Assembly (NCBI RefSeq): GCF_010183535.1 | Contig: NC_071331.1 | Span: 16,306,001-16,370,000, forward strand | Reading direction: 5' to 3' | DNA length: 64,000 bases | From: Caenorhabditis remanei | Lineage: Eukaryota > Nematoda > Chromadorea > Rhabditida > Rhabditidae | Part shown: positions 24,701 to 35,693 of the stretch, piece by piece | Position numbering within the stretch: the stretch's first letter is position 1 | How the letters are laid out: every line of letters starts with the position of its first letter | The notes under the pieces: generated by a model | What the model was told of the DNA's origin: nothing | Databases searched by the model: none | Seen by the model: only the letters and a program-made list of their open reading frames with translations | Position numbers and translations under genes: made by a program

Positions 24701-27700
24701 TACAAACGGGCCGATTGTTCCTCATCCAATGAATGCGATTGGTTTCGAGGAATACGATACAGAAAACAACAATAAATGTTGTGAAGAGGTTCTTTGGGTT
24801 CCCGATGAGTACAGCAAACTGGTTCGAGACATGAAGAACGCGCAACTCATCAAAAATAATCGTGTCAGTGATCTACAGTGAGAAAGAATCAAAACACATC
24901 AATTCGTCGTTACAGGTCAAATTGAAAGTCTATCGAAACTCGTTCAAAGGCGAGCAACTAGTCGATTGGTTAATGCGGACAAAAGGCATCAGTAAGTTCT
25001 TGGTCTCAACGTTGTTTTATGATCCATAAACCGGCCGGAAACAAGAGAAGGATATTACCACATATGTGGCACATAAACTTGCTGAAATCGCTTTCGAAAC
25101 AAGCTGTTTCGCCATCTTTCCATTCGTCCTTGAACTCTTTCTATTTCTCTTTTTCGCAGTATGCTTTTCGTTTCAATGCTTTCTTTTGGGTTCGGGGGTA
25201 CTCTACAGTTTTTGAAGATGCCACAAAACACACCAGTCAGTAGCGTTATCAATTCGTCGCACACTCTCATCAACGCCTTCCCAGTTTCCCTTCTCTATCA
25301 TTTGAAAAAAAAGAAAGAAGGCAAATCAGTTCGAATCAATCGACTTGACTTGGTCTTTCTATCTGTTATTCCCTATCTTTCTACCCGATATGGACTCGGT
25401 TCGACGCAAAAAGTCATCTCTTCCATCTTCTGCCCAGAGAAAAAACTCTCATCTGGATAACATTGACCGTTTTATTCTTGAACATCTTGCTGAAAGATCA
25501 TGGCATATCGAATATGAATCGGATCCGGAGGGAACTGAATGGAATGAACTTTGTTTTGATGACTCGGTTGCCACACCGTTTTTCAAGAACAACTCCCACG
25601 GTTTTCGTTTCGGTACTTTATTTTCTTTCTTCTTGGAAGCTTATTTCGTAAATAGTTCGCACGGCGCTGACTGTATTTGCATACTCCCTGGCATAGGAAA
25701 ATAACCCCAAGGCAAAAAATAAACAATGGAGGGGTGACACACACGTCGCAGTCTCTACCTACAACTGAATTCGTTTGCAGGAAGGAGCGAAGCGCTCGAA
25801 ATCGGTCAAGAATTGATCGATAGGCACGTGGGGCAACAAACTTCCAAGGAGGCTGGTATGACATTTAGTCCGGACAGGTTGGCAGAATTCACAAATGACA
25901 AAAAGAGATCAGAAATTATTTTAGATATTATCAATTGGTTGAAGACGACGAAAACAAGCCATTGAATGCAGTACTCACAGGTGAAGAAGACGAGTCGAAG
26001 AAACAAACTATTACGGTAGCAGAGTGTAATGAAAAATTCTTCAGACTGGTCAAGCCAGTCTTTAAAGATATACTGACAGATCATAATCAGGTACAATCGG
26101 GAAATTGAAAATTCTTGTTACTGTAGAAACGTATTCCAGTCAATCATCTATGGTGGATTATCCACAAATGACAACTTCACTCGTTATCTCCAATTTTCAA
26201 AAGAACTGAATCAAGTATCTATGGAAGGTTCTGTTCCCGATGACCGTCTTACATTTTTCATCAACGTCTACAATATGATGCTGATTCATATTACACTGAA
26301 GCACGGTCCACCGATTGGAATTTGGCAGAGAAGAAAGGTGAGTGTGAAAGAAGAATGTCAATTTCTCAATCTCATTATTTTTTAGCTTGTGAATGGAACA
26401 TACTACCTCATCGGAGGTCATCGATATGCACTTCATTCAATAGTAAATGGAATTCTTCGGGCCAACAAAAAAGGGCCAGGAATGCTTTGGAAAGCATTTG
26501 GTAAACAAGATGAACGTCTTCCGATTTCACTTCCAGTTTGTGATCCTCTAATTCATTTTGCATTGTGCTCAGGATCAAAGACAACACCCCCTTTGAGAGT
26601 ATACCACCCAAAAGTAGGCGAGTCAATGAATACAAATCTATTTTATCTTTTTCAGACCATTCATCAAGAAATGCGTGAAAATGCTCGCCAGGCTCTCACG
26701 AAAAGTGATAAATTTCTTCGAGTTGACATCAAGAAAAACGTGATTCATTTGGGAAAGACGTTCAAATGGTTCTCTGATGACTTCGGCGGAACGACTGAGA
26801 AGATTCTTCAATGGATTCTAGATGTATTAGATACCGACGAAAGCGATAAGAAACACAACTTGCAGAAACTATTCTTTACTGGAGAGTATTCAGTAGAATA
26901 CATTCCATATGATTGGTCAACCAATGGACGAATGGACGAAAAAGACAGAGAAGAACCGAAAACTTCAGTTAATGAATAGCAAATGACATAATACAAGCTT
27001 GTAACATAATTACGATTTTATAAATGTAATAAAAAGTACTCACCTGAAAGCGTCACTTCGATGTCTTGCATCAAGATCCCGTTTTAAAAATGAAGCTTTT
27101 GTTTTAATTGTTCTTCTATGTTCACTTTCCATCAACATCTTTCTTCTCAAAGCACTGTCCTCACAGAACCCTTCCTCCTCTATCAACCTGCAAAACAATT
27201 ACAGTTTCAGTATGAACTTAATTATTGGCTCACTGTTTCATGGCTATATTGGCTAGTTGTGATGCAAGCTGGAATGTTTCTTCGAAATTTAGAAACATTG
27301 AGAAACTGAATTTTTTGTCTTCTTTTGTCACGACAAGCATACTTTGCGAGAAGAGCATTGAAGATACTCGTTCGAGCCTCTGAGGATAAATCATTTTGGA
27401 AATCTTTCAATTTTTAAATATTACCACAATATCAGTCCATTTCAGTTTGATTTTTGTCTCATTTCCCATAATAAATGAGTGAAAACATAGGAAGTTGACT
27501 GAGAAAAACAAGTCTCCTTGTGCTGGAACTTTACCTTTCCAATGACAGCATTTATAATCTGAAAAAAATCTCTGTGATCGAAGTTCTTAAGTTGGTTCAC
27601 GTGGAACTTACAATTCACTAGTTTTTCATCTGGTGGAATTGAAAATGATTTGTGAAACTTCTCAAGACAAGAGCGAGTCGACACTGAGTCTAGTTCTTCT

Positions 27701-28309
27701 GAAATGCATGTAATTGAATACAAGGTTTCATATTATTATCAAATCTATCATTAAAAAACGAACCTGAATAAGGTGCAATAATTTCTTCTGAATTAGTCGC
27801 TAAGCTTTCTACTTTTGTTGTGATATACCGACGAACATCTTTTTCAAGTTGAAGAGGCTCTGAAACCCATTAAAAAAATAATACCTTATTTCATAAATTT
27901 CGTAATTATTACCGATCGCAGGAATGAAATGTTCTTGAATATAATTCCAATGTTCATCGATTTCCTTCTGCTCAACGGCTACTGCGAGAACTAAAAACAA
28001 AAATTCGACATTTTAAAATACGAGACTCCAATCATACCAATCGAAATATGAATATCTTCATTGTCAAAATCGTAAATGATTCTGTATGGCGGTGGTCTTG
28101 TATCGAATACAGAATCGATTGTTGCAACTAGTAGAGATGAAAATCCACGAGTTCCGTGTCCCTTTCGCCTTTGAAGCTTGAAGTATTGACTTGCTTTCTC
28201 ACATGACCTGAACAGAATGCAAATTTAATATACTTTGAGCACAGTGTAAACAATGATCTTACCAAAATGATTGAGCTAGTATAAGATGTTCCGGTTTGAC
28301 CCACACCAT
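18709..28309 (-). CDS. tbc-9: TBC1D8/TBC1D9-type Rab GTPase-activating protein
   Basis: A gene of about 9.6 kb. The N-terminus (28309) reads [13 protein letters not shown], then [14 protein letters not shown], the first PH-GRAM domain of TBC1D8/9. A second GRAM-like block sits at about 23170-23640. The TBC domain (about 22350-22990) has [12 protein letters not shown], the arginine-finger context [16 protein letters not shown] and the glutamine-finger motif YCQAMNIVG, so catalysis is likely intact. An EF-hand-like loop ([12 protein letters not shown]) follows near 20000, as in TBC1D9. The C-terminal exons reach a stop at 18709-18711. Two unrelated plus-strand genes (20788-21732 and 24250-26979) lie inside its introns. 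The symbol rests on position next to nlp-17 and seld-1. Confidence 0.82.
20788..21732 (+). CDS. Small secreted cysteine-rich protein, nested in tbc-9
   Basis: Three exons, 20788-21292, 21336-21531 and 21576-21732, join in phase. A hydrophobic leader ([14 protein letters not shown]) is followed by a long Ser/Pro/Asp-rich, probably disordered stretch. The C-terminal domain of about 115 residues has regularly spaced cysteines: [30 protein letters not shown] and VVCA. This resembles nematode-specific extracellular cysteine domains, but I cannot assign a family. It lies on the strand opposite its host intron, which implies its own promoter. It is probably secreted; function unknown. Confidence 0.7.
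24250..26979 (+). CDS. Glutaredoxin-DEP-DUF547 domain protein, nested in tbc-9
   Basis: The ATG at 24250 follows an acceptor (CCTTCAG), so the transcript is probably spliced or trans-spliced upstream. The order is: a glutaredoxin-like fold ([19 protein letters not shown], then [15 protein letters not shown], with the TVP-equivalent DVLPQ); a DEP domain ([16 protein letters not shown], then [15 protein letters not shown]); and a DUF547 domain ([12 protein letters not shown], then [13 protein letters not shown] and GILRANK). The active-site CPYC of normal glutaredoxins is replaced by NAKCAKG, with a single cysteine. The large intron after the DEP start (about 24990-25780) contains an alternative open first exon (25390-25612). 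The stop is at 26977-26979. The architecture is a known nematode arrangement; its biochemical role is unknown to me. Confidence 0.78.
25390..25612 (+). CDS. Possible alternative first exon of the Grx-DEP-DUF547 gene
   Basis: An open stretch from ATG 25390 ([18 protein letters not shown]) to a donor at TTCG|GTACTT, of 223 nt and ending in phase 1. The constitutive DEP exon upstream also ends in phase 1. This exon could therefore splice to the exon at about 25782 in frame, giving an isoform without glutaredoxin and with half a DEP domain. The encoded residues look acidic and structured rather than random ([20 protein letters not shown]). Transcript evidence is needed to confirm it. Confidence 0.35.
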
Positions 28310-29289
28310 AGAATCCTGAAATTAAATAATAAAAACACCTTCAAATAAATAACGTCGTCGGTAAAGTTTACAGTTGGAAGGTCTATTTATCGAATGAATC
28401 GATTTTCGTCTGTCTATTACAGAGGCGGCGAGACACTAAACAACAAGTCGGTTGAACAGTGAGAAATAGAGAATCAGAGAGCAAACAATACTTAAATGTA
28501 GAAAAACTAGCTGAAAAGCTTTTAATTTGGTTTTTTTAAAGAAAAAGCATAACGAGAAAGAGCAGAAAGTTGAAATTATATATTTTCTTTAAAAAAATTC
28601 AATGCAAAGAGAGCTGCGCAAGCTCGCTCCATTGCACACTATAGCAAGAAAATCGAGACATTCCCAAGAATTTCAGTCAAAATGTACATTTTATTCTGAA
28701 AATATACTCTATGATTTTCTGAATGTTTTTCAAATAATACTCGTGTTCTTGAGAAAAGCAAAACTATCAACAAAGTGATGCTATACATCATATGTTTTCC
28801 ATTGGAGAGGGAATCTAGATTAATCTGCCATTCCTCCAAGATGCATCTAATTTCACATTATGTTCTTCCACTTGTCACGATCATATAATTTTAGAAGTAT
28901 CTGAAAATAATTTTGATCTTGATAGGTCAGCCATTAGAGTAACAATATGCAATCTACAGCTAAATACTTTTCACCTGCTTGGGTTACTGTATTCATGTGT
29001 TGAATTTTGATTTCTTGAATAAAATACACCATTTCTGAATTTTTAAGCTGTTTCTGGAAACCATCTATTGAATTCTAAAACAATTCTTCATTTTCAATAT
29101 TTTTTATGTCACCAGCAATTATGCAATCAACTTTTCATTTTGTACGATATAAAAACATGGTGTTAACAAATGAATTCATTCATCAAGCGATCAGATAATA
29201 TAATGAAGAGGATGGATCAGATAAAATAATGGAGGGAATGGACCAGTTTACGAGAGAAACTCAAAACTAAACATATCCAAATTCATTAT
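28310..29289. other. AT-rich intergenic region upstream of tbc-9
   Basis: About 980 bp between the tbc-9 start and the nlp-17 stop. It holds short open stretches with poor codon use and no conserved motif. I see no RNA gene or repeat pair. Confidence 0.4.
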
Positions 29290-29595
29290 TTATCTCCGTC
29301 CAATTCTCATTAGTGTTCCCAAATTGCAGCTCTCGCATGGAACTTGTCCTTCACTCGGAAATTGAACGTATTCCTGTTGTCGAGACATCTGTCGCTTTCC
29401 GATTCTCATCATGTTTGACAAACTGCCACGTTTCAAAGTTTGGAAAGGAGGACGCATAACTCTGAATTGAAATTAGAGATTCTTCAGTTACATTAGAAAT
29501 AAGTCAACTAACTCTCCGTCATTCTCGTAGTTAGTAGCGAAAACGTTGAGTACGAGAACCAAAATGCAGAATAGAATTGTCGACTTGTTGAACAT
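29290..29595 (-). CDS. nlp-17: NLP-17 neuropeptide precursor
   Basis: Two exons, 29513-29595 and 29290-29461, encode a precursor of about 84 residues. It has a signal peptide (STILFCILVLVLNVFA), then a KR-bounded peptide GSLSNMMRIG and a second peptide starting QQEYVQFPSEG and ending LGTLMRIG before a terminal dibasic RR. The Gly before each dibasic site predicts C-terminal amidation, so both mature peptides end in MRI-amide. The second contains a CESC cysteine pair that could form a disulfide. The sequences match my memory of C. elegans NLP-17, and the place beside tbc-9 and seld-1 agrees. The exon is too short for ordinary ORF finding. Confidence 0.9.
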
Positions 29596-29998
29596 TATTG
29601 ATCCTGCAATGTCGAATTTTTGCGAGAAAAGTCTCGAAATGTCTTTTAAATTGCCTCTTCATCCCTTTTATACTTCAATTATAATGGTGGGCTTGGCCTA
29701 GAGAAAAGTAAAATAAATTGAGTTACTCACTATTGTCAGTTACTTTTTCCATAATTACAGCTCGGCTATTATGTGACTTTTATAATTAAGTACGTCCAAT
29801 AACGTCACTCTTCCCCCATAATAACTATATCAAGAAAAATAATAAGTGCTATGATGAGATGGAAAGAAAAAATCATGAGGATTGATCGGGGGGAATTCAG
29901 TGAACAACCACTGGAAATTGCTTGAAACTATTTTTCTTAGTTTCATCCCGCTGATTCACAAAAAACAAAGAATTTCAACTTCCAGAGCAACCTAAAGA

Positions 29999-31331
29999 AT
30001 GACAACCATCAATCGTGTCGAACGCATTGTGGAGGGATTCGATCCAGTGAAAAATGGACTCGACGACGATTTTGTGTTGACCAAGTTGACTGCAATGAAG
30101 GGTTGCGGATGTAAAGTTCCGAGAGACGTTCTTCTTCAATTGTTGCAGACATTCAAGACGGATTTAGTCATAAACAACGATGAAGTTGGTATGGAAGCAT
30201 TTCATTTTTTAGTATAGGCTATTGAATATCCACATAATTTCAAATCATAATGTTCCCTACTGATTATTATATTCGAAACTTTTCCAGATATTGGTCTCGA
30301 TAGCTGTGTTATTCCACTTCGTCATCCAGGTCTACGCCTTGTTCAAACTACCGATTTCTTCTATCCGCTTGTTGATGACCCGTATATCATGGGCCGTATA
30401 ACATGCGCGAATGTTCTCTCAGATTTGTACGCCATGGGAGTTTCAGAATGTGATAATATGCTAATGCTTCTGGGAGTTGCTGTAGAACTGAATGAACTTC
30501 AAAGAGACATCATTGTTCGTCTTTTTATTCAAGGATTCAAGGTTGGTTTTATAATTTATCAGATGAAAAATACGTATTTAAATATTTAGGATGCTGCAGA
30601 TGAAGCCAATACAAAAATTCGTGGTGGTCAGACAGTTCGATGCCCCTGGTTGCTTCTTGGGGGTGTTGCAACTTCGGTTGTTCATGAATCAGAGATCATC
30701 AAAGTAGATAGAGCGATTCCTGGAGATGTTCTTGTTCTAACGAAACCAATCGGAGGACAAGTTGCAGTGAATTCATACGAATGGATCAAAAAGAATAATG
30801 GAAAGATTGAAGAATTGGGTCTCGATACAGCTAAAATTAAAAAAGCATTCAAACAAGCATGTGAACAAATGAGTCGATTAAATAGAAATGCTGCGAAACT
30901 TCTTCATAAACACGAAGCTCACTCATCAACAGATGTTACTGGTTTCGGATTACTCGGGCATGCTGAAAACCTGTCTCGTGTTCAAAAACAACCGGTTGAG
31001 TTTTTGATTGAAGAGCTTCCAATAATTGAATATATGAATGAAATCGTTGATCGAATGATTGAGACAGGAGGGGAAGGATTCCGTTTATATGAAGGCCGTT
31101 CTGCTGAAACAAGTGGAGGACTCCTTATTGCAATGTCAGAAGAAAACGCGAAGGTATTTTTTCAAACAAAAATAAAGAAAATTGTCTTTTTTCCAGAATT
31201 ATATCGCTGAACTCTCTTCTCTGGATAATGCTCCCGCATGGATTGTTGGTCGAGTTCTTGAGAAAACAGGAGAAAGTATTGCCCGTATCGTTCCAAATGC
31301 TGCCCGCCGATCTATTACTTCTTCTTTTTAA
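29999..31331 (+). CDS. seld-1: Selenophosphate synthetase
   Basis: Makes selenophosphate from selenide and ATP for selenocysteine synthesis. Exons 29999-30188, 30288-30541, 30590-31152 and 31197-31331. The active-site loop near the N-terminus is [10 protein letters not shown], with Cys at the catalytic site and Lys after it, so this is the Cys form and not a selenoprotein. Other family blocks are [20 protein letters not shown], [18 protein letters not shown] and [16 protein letters not shown]. The length fits the family. A second gene starts 139 bp downstream on the same strand, the typical spacing of a nematode operon. Confidence 0.93.
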
Positions 31332-31470
31332 TATTTTCCATCATTCGTATCTTATCAATTGTATTCATTATCATCTTTATCGTTCTTGTTTGACGTTTCA
31401 ATTTACTTGTGATTTCCCCCTCTCTTCACTTTTATTCTTTTTTCTCCCACAAACTATAACTGTTCTGAAA

Positions 31471-32467
31471 ATGAACACTTCGGACTTGACTTATTTATAT
31501 TCTTGCTCCGCCCACTCAAAAAATCCTGAGAAGGCAGGAGATGAATTCGATTCCAAAGTGGAGAAAATCTATAACGATTTGAAAAATTCGTCAATTAAGA
31601 GACAGGAAGACCTTGCTTATAATCCGAATGGAGAACTGACTCAAATTGATATTTGGGGACCGGAAGATGCTGAAAAAGTACTCATTATGATCCACGGAGG
31701 GTACTGGCTGGTAACTAATCAATTAGTTTTTTATCACTAAAACAGAAATTGTTCAGATTGGAAACAGAAAAAAGTGTTTGGCCGTAGTTCCAGTGGCTCA
31801 AAAACTAGGGTTTACTGTAGTCAGTGTTGGATATGATTATGCGAATAAAGATCATCCATTGAGCAAAACAATCGAAGAAGCATTGGACGGAGTTCAGGTA
31901 AACTTACTATTTGTGGAATTTCCAAAAATGTCTTTTTTCCAGTTTTCTCTGAATAAATTCAGAAGCGCAAAGAAAATTGTCATTGGTGGGCATTCCGTCG
32001 GAGCTCATTTAGCATTTCAAGGCGAGTTCCACGAGAGTCTGTCCCAATATTTAATATATTTTCAGCTGTAACCAAGTTGAAAGATCCTCGAATCAGGGGC
32101 GTCTTTTTGAGTTCTGGTATCTATAAAATCCAAGAACTTGTTCACACTTCATATGGTCAAGATTTGGGTTTAACTTCCGAAGAGGCTGAAACTTGCAGCT
32201 GTGACTATGATCTTTTCAAAACAATTCAATTTCCAATACTTCTAACAAACTGCAAAATTGAATCTCCAAAGTTGTATCAGCAAAATCTGGAGATTTCGCA
32301 TCTGGTTCCTAACATCCAATACAAAGTGATCTTTTGCAACTAATCTTTAATCTAAAACAGTGTTTCAGGAATATGCAAATGAGGACCACTTCACAATCTT
32401 GATGGAACTGATCAACGAGAACAGTCCAGTACACACCGACTTTTTCAATTTTCTTCATTCTGTTTGA
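31471..32467 (+). CDS. Kynurenine-formamidase-like alpha/beta hydrolase
   Basis: Alpha/beta hydrolase of the arylformamidase family, which hydrolyses N-formylkynurenine in tryptophan breakdown. Exon 1 is 31471-31710, exon 2 starts at 31757, and further exons run to the stop at 32465-32467. It shows the HGGYW oxyanion motif and the nucleophile elbow GHSVGAHLA (near 31990). The late NEDHFTILMEL supplies the catalytic His. The final exon is joined after an intron at about 32340-32370. It lies 139 bp after seld-1 and is probably its operon partner, trans-spliced with SL2. The substrate is inferred from family only. Confidence 0.8.
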
Positions 32468-32659
32468 CATATTATCATGATTTAAGCATCATTTTCGAAG
32501 CGAATAAAATTATTGTAATGAACAGAATATGGAGACCTCAAAATCTAGCAAATTGTTTAACAAGGATCATCCAACAAAACTCGTCGTTTTCGACAGATTC
32601 TAGTTATATCGAATGGGTGAGAAATATACAAGAGTGAAAAGAAATTACAATATTAATTA

Positions 32660-35315
32660 TTAGAGGACAGCATTGGGTGGTTGATTATTGATGGAAAATT
32701 GTTGAATCCAGACTTCGAGCGGGCCAGCGATGTATTCAGCGTTAAGCTGAAAGCTGTATTATTTTTTTGTGAAACAGAAAAAAGTTATTAACATTGAATA
32801 CGCCTGATGTTTTGCAGCGGGATTTAAAACACATACTAGAAAAACTGTAATGAACTTACGTGGATTTTCTTTGTCCACTGTTGACATAACGGGACCAGAT
32901 CACTTTTCGAATTAGTTGGAACAGGTTGGTAGACTTGCTTCATATATTGATTACGTTGCTCAACAGGAGTGTCTCTATTTATCATGGAAAGTTCCTGGTT
33001 AGAAGCCGTGAGAGAAGATATACTTGTTCCTGCAGTAGCTGCAAGCTGCTCACGGTACCAACCCTCTTCCCACATGCTCGGATCGTCATCTTGAATAGAT
33101 GGAATTTCACTGGAAACTGGAGAAACGACAGAGTTGTACAGGCTGTGAGTTGCTTTCCGTGTGTCAGGTTTTGTATTTCCACTCAATGATGCTGATCGAA
33201 TCTTTTCCGAAGAGGGTGGCGCCGTTGCTTTTGGTACAGATTGTTTTTGTGATGAGTTGATAGCCTTGAAGGCTGAATTATCGCTCAAATTTATTTTCGA
33301 GCTTTTTGGTTTTTCAGCGCTCCCTAAAGCAGTTGGTGTAGCAGCTTGAGGAAGGATTGCTTGTGGTTGGATTGGTTTTCCAATCAAGTGACCAAAAACG
33401 GTAGTTGGAGTGGCAGGAGAATTAGAAGATGGAATAGGTTGGTTTGGTGAATTCATGATAGTGTTAACCAATTGAGTATCGAGCCATCCTGGATGTGATT
33501 CAAGTGTTCGTGGTGGAGGAGCACTGCTTTCCCCGGACTTGTTGTGTTGCCCTGAAACTGAAAAAATTGTTTCAAACTTCTATGACTCGTAGTCTTACAT
33601 GGATGATCTGTGGTTACTACTGGCTGCTGCAAATCAGTTGGCATCACGAATCCAATTTCATCATTTGAAGAGAATTCTATTGGGCTTCCGACTTCTTCAG
33701 ATATAATCGGACAGTTTGGTGATGGCACTGAGAATTGATTCAGACTCGCCCCTGGTTTCAAAGGTGTGCACAAACCAAGTACTGCTAGGGAATCCAATCC
33801 ATTAACAGCGGGTGACATTTCGGGGAGAGTTGGACGACTTATCTCATTGGTGTCTTGGGTAGGCGGAGTTTTGAAAGCTGAGAACAGTTCTTCACTTGTG
33901 AGCCGTTTGTATACAGGTCGTGTTGACGAAGAAGAAGGTTGGTTAGTTTCAGATGAAGCCGGAAACAATTGAGACAGAATAGAAGATTGAGATGATTCTG
34001 TTGGACGAGAAGAGACTGTGGTGGAAGCTTCTGTTTGACGTCTTCTCATTCTATCTCTCTCTTTCTGCACAAAATTCTGAATATCCCGCACAAAAGGAAT
34101 CACCATGAAGAATTTGTTTCCCTGTAGATATGCAGGCAACTCATCTGATTTATCAGTTGGTAAATCATCGATTTTAAACCATTCGATTTTTCTAAAATGA
34201 AAAAATAATAATTAAAAGAATTTGATTTTACTTTTACCTGATTTCTTTGCGAGTTTGTGGTTGGAAATTGAAATCTTTCGGAACATTCTTCACTAAATAT
34301 AGTCGAACCATGCCATCATTGATAAATCGTTGGAATCTTTTCTCCTTGTCGGAATGAATTCCAAAATCGTAGCCAGTCTCTTCGAAAGTTTCACGAATGG
34401 CAGCATCGCGAGGAGGTTCGTCCTGGTTGATTTTTCCTTTAGGGAATCCCCAGTTATTTCCTTTCGAGAAGTATGATTGCACGAGAATGACGTGTTCCAT
34501 TTCTGGATCCACAAGAATGGCTCCATATGTTGGAACGGATGATTTATATTCTCTGAACTTGGCAATCACCTGAAACAGAAAATTAAAATCATATCGCAGT
34601 AAAATCGTGTACCTCATCTGCTCGATGAGCATATTTACGCAAAACTTTACAATGCTGGCACATCTGAACTGTGAAGTCACGCGAACCAACGTTGGGGCAT
34701 CCTGTATATTTATTATCTTCGACCATATGGTCAATATAATACCAATGAGCAAGCTCAAGATGGAAACAAACGCGAATGTTGTCATTGATCTGAAAATGAA
34801 TCAATTTTCTTATTATTTGGAAATAAAAGTCTTACTTCACATTCTACCATGTTATTAATGAATCGGAACTCCAGCTCATCAAGAATATCAGCTGGAATTC
34901 GCGGCCCTCTGTATTGCTGATATTGAGTGGGTTGTTGTTGTTGGTGCTGGGAATAATCTGATCCGACCGTGCCACGACCAGTTCCTTTCGAACTTGAAAT
35001 TTGACGAGGTCGTTTTGTTGTTTGCTGCCTTGCATTCTCAGCCTGCTGTTGCATTCGAGCTCCGACACTCGCGCTCTGCGGTTTCTTTTTCTCTTCCACA
35101 CATTTTTTTCGCTTATCATTTTTCTTTGGTTTCACTGTAGATGGTTCATTTGTTGAATCTTGACTTCCTTTGGTTTGTGCTTGCTGCAGCGAAGCAAGTA
35201 GTTTCTGTACACTCGATGGTTCTTCTGCCTTTTTAGCAACTTTCTGAAAAAATATATCGATTTCTCAGATAGTTAATTGTAGAAATACCTTCATATTAGT
35301 ATTGTTACTTGCCAT
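32660..35315 (-). CDS. dcp-2: mRNA-decapping enzyme DCP-2
   Basis: Removes the 5' cap from mRNA in cytoplasmic P-bodies. The start is at 35315 (MASNNTNMK), just after an acceptor. A basic, Gln-rich N-terminal extension leads to the regulatory helical domain (RGPRIPADILDELEFRFIN) and then the Nudix domain. The Nudix box reads GFPKGKINQDEPPRDAAI, then RETFEETGY, with every metal-binding Glu present. Box B and the VKNVPKDFNFQPQTRKEI region follow. A long Ser/Pro-rich C-terminal tail ends in the last exon (AEYIAGPLEVWIQQF), with the stop at 32660-32662. The next gene upstream on the strand is the rsd-2-like gene, as in C. elegans. Confidence 0.92.
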
Positions 35316-35693
35316 CGGACAGTGTGACCTGTAAGTGACAAAAATAAATTAGAACACTCGAAGCAACATATTTCATGAAAAATGAAAAACATGGCGCATT
35401 TCTAGTCGCTGACGCGTGCATTGATACCGCTCTAAAGTCTTAGCTTTTTTTTTACTTGTTTCAGTTCACTGATTTGACATTAATACAAACAATTTCACAA
35501 TTTTTATAAGCAGAACAATTAATAAATTTGATGAAGAGTAAGAAGCGATAATACGCATTCGTTGACAAACACGGAAACATGCTTTCCTCCCCAATAAACT
35601 TCATTCTTCCCCAAAATAACTTTATTTACAAATTTCAAAAACAAAAAGGAAAAATCATGGGCAGTTTTTTGAAAACATCGAAGGGAATGTGGT

